Position numbers and translations under genes: made by a program. Shown here piece after piece: positions 15,204 to 17,719 of a stretch of 17,719 bases of DNA (positions are counted from its first letter, which is position 1; the number at the start of each line of letters is the position of its first letter). The DNA is from Saprospiraceae bacterium. Its GTDB lineage: Bacteria > Bacteroidota > Bacteroidia > Chitinophagales > Saprospiraceae. The notes below the pieces were generated by a model that ran no database searches, had not been told where the DNA came from, and was given only the letters and a program-made list of their open reading frames with translations. The stretch spans positions 1-17,719 of the forward strand of contig JADZBJ010000170.1 in the NCBI GenBank assembly GCA_020852155.1, read 5' to 3'.

Positions 15204-15510
15204 TGAAGTTGTTTGAATAGCGCTGTCGCGCCGTTTGAAGTTGTTAGAATGCTCGCTGGCGCTCGCGTTTGAAGTTGTTAGAATGCTCGCTGTCGCTCGC
15301 GTTTGAAGTTGTTAGAATGCTCGCTGGCGCTCGCGTTTGAAGTTGTTAGAATGCTCGCTGGCGCTCGCGTTTGAGGTTGTTAGAATGGCGCTCGCGTTTG
15401 AAGTTGTTAGAGTGCTCGCTGTCGCTCGCGTTTGAGGTTGTTTGAATGGCGCTGTCGCGCCGTTTGAGGTTGTTTGAATGCTCGCTGTCGCTCGCGTTTG
15501 AAGTTGTTTT
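15203..15510. repeat. 34-nt tandem repeat array, nine units plus a partial
   Basis: Units begin with TTGAAGTTG or TTGAGGTTG at 15203, 15235, 15269, 15303, 15337, 15371, 15398, 15432 and 15464, and a truncated one at 15498. Lengths are 32, 34, 34, 34, 34, 27, 34, 32 and 34. Most carry the core GCTCGCTGGCGCTCGC or its TGTCGC variant; units 1 and 8 carry another core, GCGCTGTCGCGCC. There are no spacers, so it is not a CRISPR. No open frame runs through it. It fills most of the 385-nt gap between mqnE and the methyltransferase gene and reaches the latter's start codon. Confidence 0.95.
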
Positions 15511-15530
15511 TAGTGAGATTGAATCAGTTC

Positions 15531-15577
15531 AAATAACCAAATCCCCAAATAACCAAATCCCCAAATAGCCAAATCCC
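15531..15577. repeat. 16-nt tandem repeat (AAATAACCAAATCCCC x2.9) downstream of mqnE
   Basis: Two perfect 16-nt copies (15531-15546, 15547-15562) and a third with one change (15563-15577, AAATAGCC...) lie 11 nt from the mqnE stop. Each unit is two 8-mers, AAATAACC and AAATCCCC. The first is the exact reverse complement of the repeat unit at 14462-14491. Confidence 0.92.
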
Positions 15578-15588
15578 AACTCAACAAA

Positions 15589-16797
15589 TTAGTTCCTTTC
15601 AACGACTGGTAACTCCAGGTATCCGCGCCATTGTTTGTCTTCTTCAAACACCGTATTGGTATAATCTTCCAGGATGTTGTAGAGCGTGTCGCGCTCGATG
15701 GGCTGACGGCCCACGCGGCGAATCATATCCACCAGTTCGCGGGTGGAGAGGGTAGGGTGCTGCTCCTCGGCCCCGGCCATGCTGTAAATTTTAGTGGTGT
15801 CGTCAATCGTGCCGTCAATATCATCCACGCCAAAGGCCAGCGACATTTGGGCGATGTGGCGACCAATCATCGGCCAGTAGGCTTTCACGTGATCGAAATT
15901 GTCGAGGTAAATACGGCTGATGGCGTAATTGCGCAGGTCTTCGACGGCTGTGGTTTCCGGCAGGTGGCTCATCTGGTTGTCCTGATTCCGGAATTTCAAT
16001 GGAATGAATGTCTGAAAACCGCCTGTTTTATCTTGTAACTGTCGCAGCAATTCCATGTGATCAACACGGTGTTTCCAGTTTTCAATATGTCCGTACAGTA
16101 TGGTGGCATTGGAGCGCATGCCGAGTTCGTGCCAGATTTCATGAATGCGCAGCCATTGCTCGCCGGTGCATTTGTCGGCGGCGATTTGTTCGCGGATTTC
16201 CGGGTCGAAAATTTCTGCGCCACCGCCGGGGAGGCTGTCAATACCGGCGGCTTTCATGCGGGCCATACCTTCTTCGTAACTGATTTTGGCCTTTTTGAAA
16301 ATATAGTGAAATTCGACCGGGGTCAACGCTTTGATGTGCAATTCCGGGCGATGCGCTTTTATCTTTTGAAAAAGTTCGGTGTAAAAAGCCAGATCATATT
16401 GAGGCAAAACGCCGCCTACGATGTGTACTTCTGTAACAGGCTGACCGTCGTATTTTTTGACAATATCGAACATGTCATCCAGGGTGTATTGCCAGGCGTC
16501 GGCGTCGCTGCGTTGCTTGATGAGGCGTGAATACGAACAAAATTTGCAATCGTACACACATAGGTTGGTCGGCTCAATGTGGAAGTTTCGATTGAAGTAG
16601 GTTCGGTCGCCATTTTTTTGCTCGCGAATATAGTTGGCGAGTATTCCCAGATAGGCCAGTTCGCCTTGATCGTACAGGAAAATGCCTTCTTCGGCTGTTA
16701 TCCGTGAGCCGTCGGCGACTTTTTGGGCGATATGGCGATGATCACTACCGAGGGTCGAGTCGTTCAGCAGGAGTTCAAGTTGTTGCTTGCTGCGCAT
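15589..16797 (-). CDS. mqnE: aminofutalosine synthase MqnE (radical SAM)
   Basis: MqnE joins SAM to 3-[(1-carboxyvinyl)oxy]benzoate to make aminofutalosine, an early step of the futalosine route to menaquinone, the respiratory quinone of most Bacteroidota. The 402-aa length is normal. The radical SAM cluster motif is C80-x3-C84-x2-C87 ('NLCVYDCKFCSYS'). Strongly conserved blocks follow: 'VHIVGGVLPQYDLAFY', 'SLPGGGAEIFDPEIRE', 'SNATILYGHIENWKHRVDHM' and 'GGFQTFIPLKF', which favour MqnE over the related MqnC cyclase. The ATG is the complement of 16795-16797. No other mqn gene is in the window, so the pathway is scattered. It is transcribed towards a 385-nt repeat-filled gap; no clear terminator with a T-tract is seen. 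Confidence 0.93.
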   Translation of the reverse strand: MRSKQQLELLLNDSTLGSDHRHIAQKVADGSRITAEEGIFLYDQGELAYLGILANYIREQKNGDRTYFNRNFHIEPTNLCVYDCKFCSYSRLIKQRSDADAWQYTLDDMFDIVKKYDGQPVTEVHIVGGVLPQYDLAFYTELFQKIKAHRPELHIKALTPVEFHYIFKKAKISYEEGMARMKAAGIDSLPGGGAEIFDPEIREQIAADKCTGEQWLRIHEIWHELGMRSNATILYGHIENWKHRVDHMELLRQLQDKTGGFQTFIPLKFRNQDNQMSHLPETTAVEDLRNYAISRIYLDNFDHVKAYWPMIGRHIAQMSLAFGVDDIDGTIDDTTKIYSMAGAEEQHPTLSTRELVDMIRRVGRQPIERDTLYNILEDYTNTVFEEDKQWRGYLELPVVERN

Positions 16798-16948
16798 TTT
16801 TCAGAAAAAAATCAGGAATGAATATTTCAGGTAAGGTAAACAAGATCGAAGCGGCAAAGTTGAAGAATAATGAAAGGATTGTATGCACGAACAGGCATTT
16901 TCCCGCGGATGACTACTCGATTTTTTACTTTTACCGAAAAATTACGAC

Positions 16949-17497
16949 ATGACCGTTCGCTCTGCTATTTATCTGATTTTTTGCTTTGTCGTTGCATTGA
17001 ACAGCATTTCCGCACAAACGACCGATTTTCCGGCCAGTTGGGAAGGCGACTGGAAGGGGAAACTGGAAATTTTCAATGCCAAAGGCAAGGCGCATGAAGT
17101 GGATATGACCATTGAAATCCACAAAATTGACACCTCTACGCAGGGGCGATACACGTTTTCACTGATCTATGGCTCGAAAGAGAAAGACTGGCGCCCTTAT
17201 GAAATCATGCCGGTTGATCCGGCAAAGGGGCTTTGGCGGGTGGATGAGAAAAACAGCATTGCTATGGAGTCGTACTTGTACGGCCCCAAGTTGCTTTGCT
17301 GGTTTGTCGTGGAAGGCAATCGCATTTTGTGCGTGTATGAGAAAACGAGTCCGACTCAAATGGTGTTTGAATTGATGGCGGGCAATGAAACACCCGTCAG
17401 TACGACAGGAAACACCATGCAAGGCGAAGAAAAAATACCGCCTGTGATTACCTACCCGTTTAGCGCTTACCAGCGTGCCGTACTGACCCGGTTGTAA
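16949..17497 (+). CDS. small secreted protein of unknown function
   Basis: This 182-aa protein starts with a signal peptide (MTVRSAIYLIFCFVVALNSISA; cleavage likely before Q23). The mature part opens with 'WEGDWKGKLEIFNAKGKAHEVDMTIEIH', a beta-strand pattern like small periplasmic barrel or lipocalin-like proteins, where an N-terminal 'G.W.G.l' starts the first strand. It also has 'YGPKLLCWFVVEGNRILCVYE' and a C-terminal 'TYPFSAYQRAVLTRL'. No lipobox, sorting domain or catalytic motif is seen. It is divergent from mqnE across about 150 nt that hold no clear promoter, and convergent with a T9SS cargo gene; a long hairpin fills the space between their stop codons. Confidence 0.75.
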   Translation: MTVRSAIYLIFCFVVALNSISAQTTDFPASWEGDWKGKLEIFNAKGKAHEVDMTIEIHKIDTSTQGRYTFSLIYGSKEKDWRPYEIMPVDPAKGLWRVDEKNSIAMESYLYGPKLLCWFVVEGNRILCVYEKTSPTQMVFELMAGNETPVSTTGNTMQGEEKIPPVITYPFSAYQRAVLTRL

Positions 17498-17498
17498 G

Positions 17499-17566
17499 CA
17501 GTACCTCGAAACCCCAGTTTCGAGTCGCACGCACTCGTTTCTCGAAACTGGGGTTTCGAGGTACTG
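17499..17566. terminator. 26-bp perfect hairpin between convergent genes, probable bidirectional terminator
   Basis: The arms 17499-17524 and 17541-17566 are perfect reverse complements over 26 nt, with a 16-nt loop. The hairpin occupies nearly all of the 74-nt spacer between two convergent stop codons (17497 and 17572). There is no T-tract on either side, so it would have to act by stem strength alone or as an RNA-stabilising element. Each arm is also a palindrome in itself (CTCGAAAC/GTTTCGAG at 17505-17524 and again at 17541-17560), and the loop has CGAGT/ACTCG (17521-17537). Confidence 0.6.
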
Positions 17567-17571
17567 TGCGC

Positions 17572-17719
17572 TTACCGTAGCATCACTCTTTTTACAAACC
17601 GCTGTCCTGTTTCCGTTCGCACGACAATTTCATACAATCCGGCTGGCCAGTTGGGTGAGGTATTGACATTGATTTGGCCTGATAAATCTGCTACAAACTC
17701 CTTACTCAATTGCTGCCCG
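17572..17719 (-). CDS. C-terminal part of a T9SS cargo protein (sorting domain), 5' end beyond the window
   Basis: Translating the minus strand from the window end in frame to TAA (complement of 17572-17574) gives 48 residues without a stop. They run 'GQQLSKEFVADLSGQINVN', then 'NWPAGLYEIVVRTETGQ', then 'RFVKRVMLR'. The pattern 'hydrophobic-N-(L/W)PxGxYxxxV...G....KR(V/L)' is the last part of a type IX type A sorting domain, as in the protein at 8972-10552. The rest of the protein lies outside, so its activity is unknown. It is convergent with the small secreted protein gene. Confidence 0.8.
   Translation of the reverse strand, partial: GQQLSKEFVADLSGQINVNTSPNWPAGLYEIVVRTETGQRFVKRVMLR

Noticed and set aside
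15203..15510. Possible CRISPR array
   Set aside because: Units abut each other with no unique spacers, and no cas gene is present; it is a plain tandem repeat.

Overview
The window looks like chromosomal DNA of a Bacteroidota bacterium, most likely of the Saprospiraceae/Chitinophagales type. Supporting features are two proteins with C-terminal type IX secretion (T9SS) sorting domains, lipoproteins with Bacteroidota-style lipoboxes, a LytTR response regulator, a futalosine-pathway menaquinone gene (mqnE), TAnnTTTG-like promoter elements and almost no Shine-Dalgarno sequences. The taxonomic call is an inference; there is no rRNA gene here.

Layout. (1) Positions 1-1188, plus strand: a SUKH (SMI1/KNR4) family gene, possibly cut by the window edge, and an unrecognised 236-aa gene; together they resemble an immunity-gene neighbourhood. 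(2) 1349-7706, minus strand: a tight five-gene operon. Read 5' to 3' it encodes an Asp-box (Ycf48-like) lipoprotein, a GT39-like membrane glycosyltransferase, a spermidine-synthase-fold protein, a second GT-C-like membrane protein with a soluble tail, and a third membrane glycosyltransferase. Gene junctions are -4, 8, 8 and 1 nt, so co-expression is very likely; a role in envelope glycan or lipid glycosylation is inferred. (3) 7909-8676, plus strand: an orphan LytTR response regulator divergent from that operon. (4) 8972-11499, plus strand: a secreted PKD/T9SS protein and a lipoprotein, each followed by a hairpin terminator. (5) 11745-12098, plus strand: a small MNT-type nucleotidyltransferase whose 3' end overlaps convergently with sbcD. 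(6) 16797-12074, minus strand: mqnE, a SAM methyltransferase, lipB, a DinB-family protein and an SbcD-like nuclease. (7) 16949-17719: a small secreted protein and, convergent with it, the tail of a T9SS cargo protein entering from beyond the window.

The protein genes are mostly ordinary. The unusual part is the intergenic DNA. It holds several short tandem arrays with units of 7, 8, 9, 10, 16 and 34 nt, plus long perfect or near-perfect palindromes. These lie hard against gene ends and in three cases include the start or stop codon. Two loci (8676-8954 and 14462-15577) are bounded by short tandem arrays that are reverse complements of each other. This repeat architecture is the best candidate here for something undescribed.
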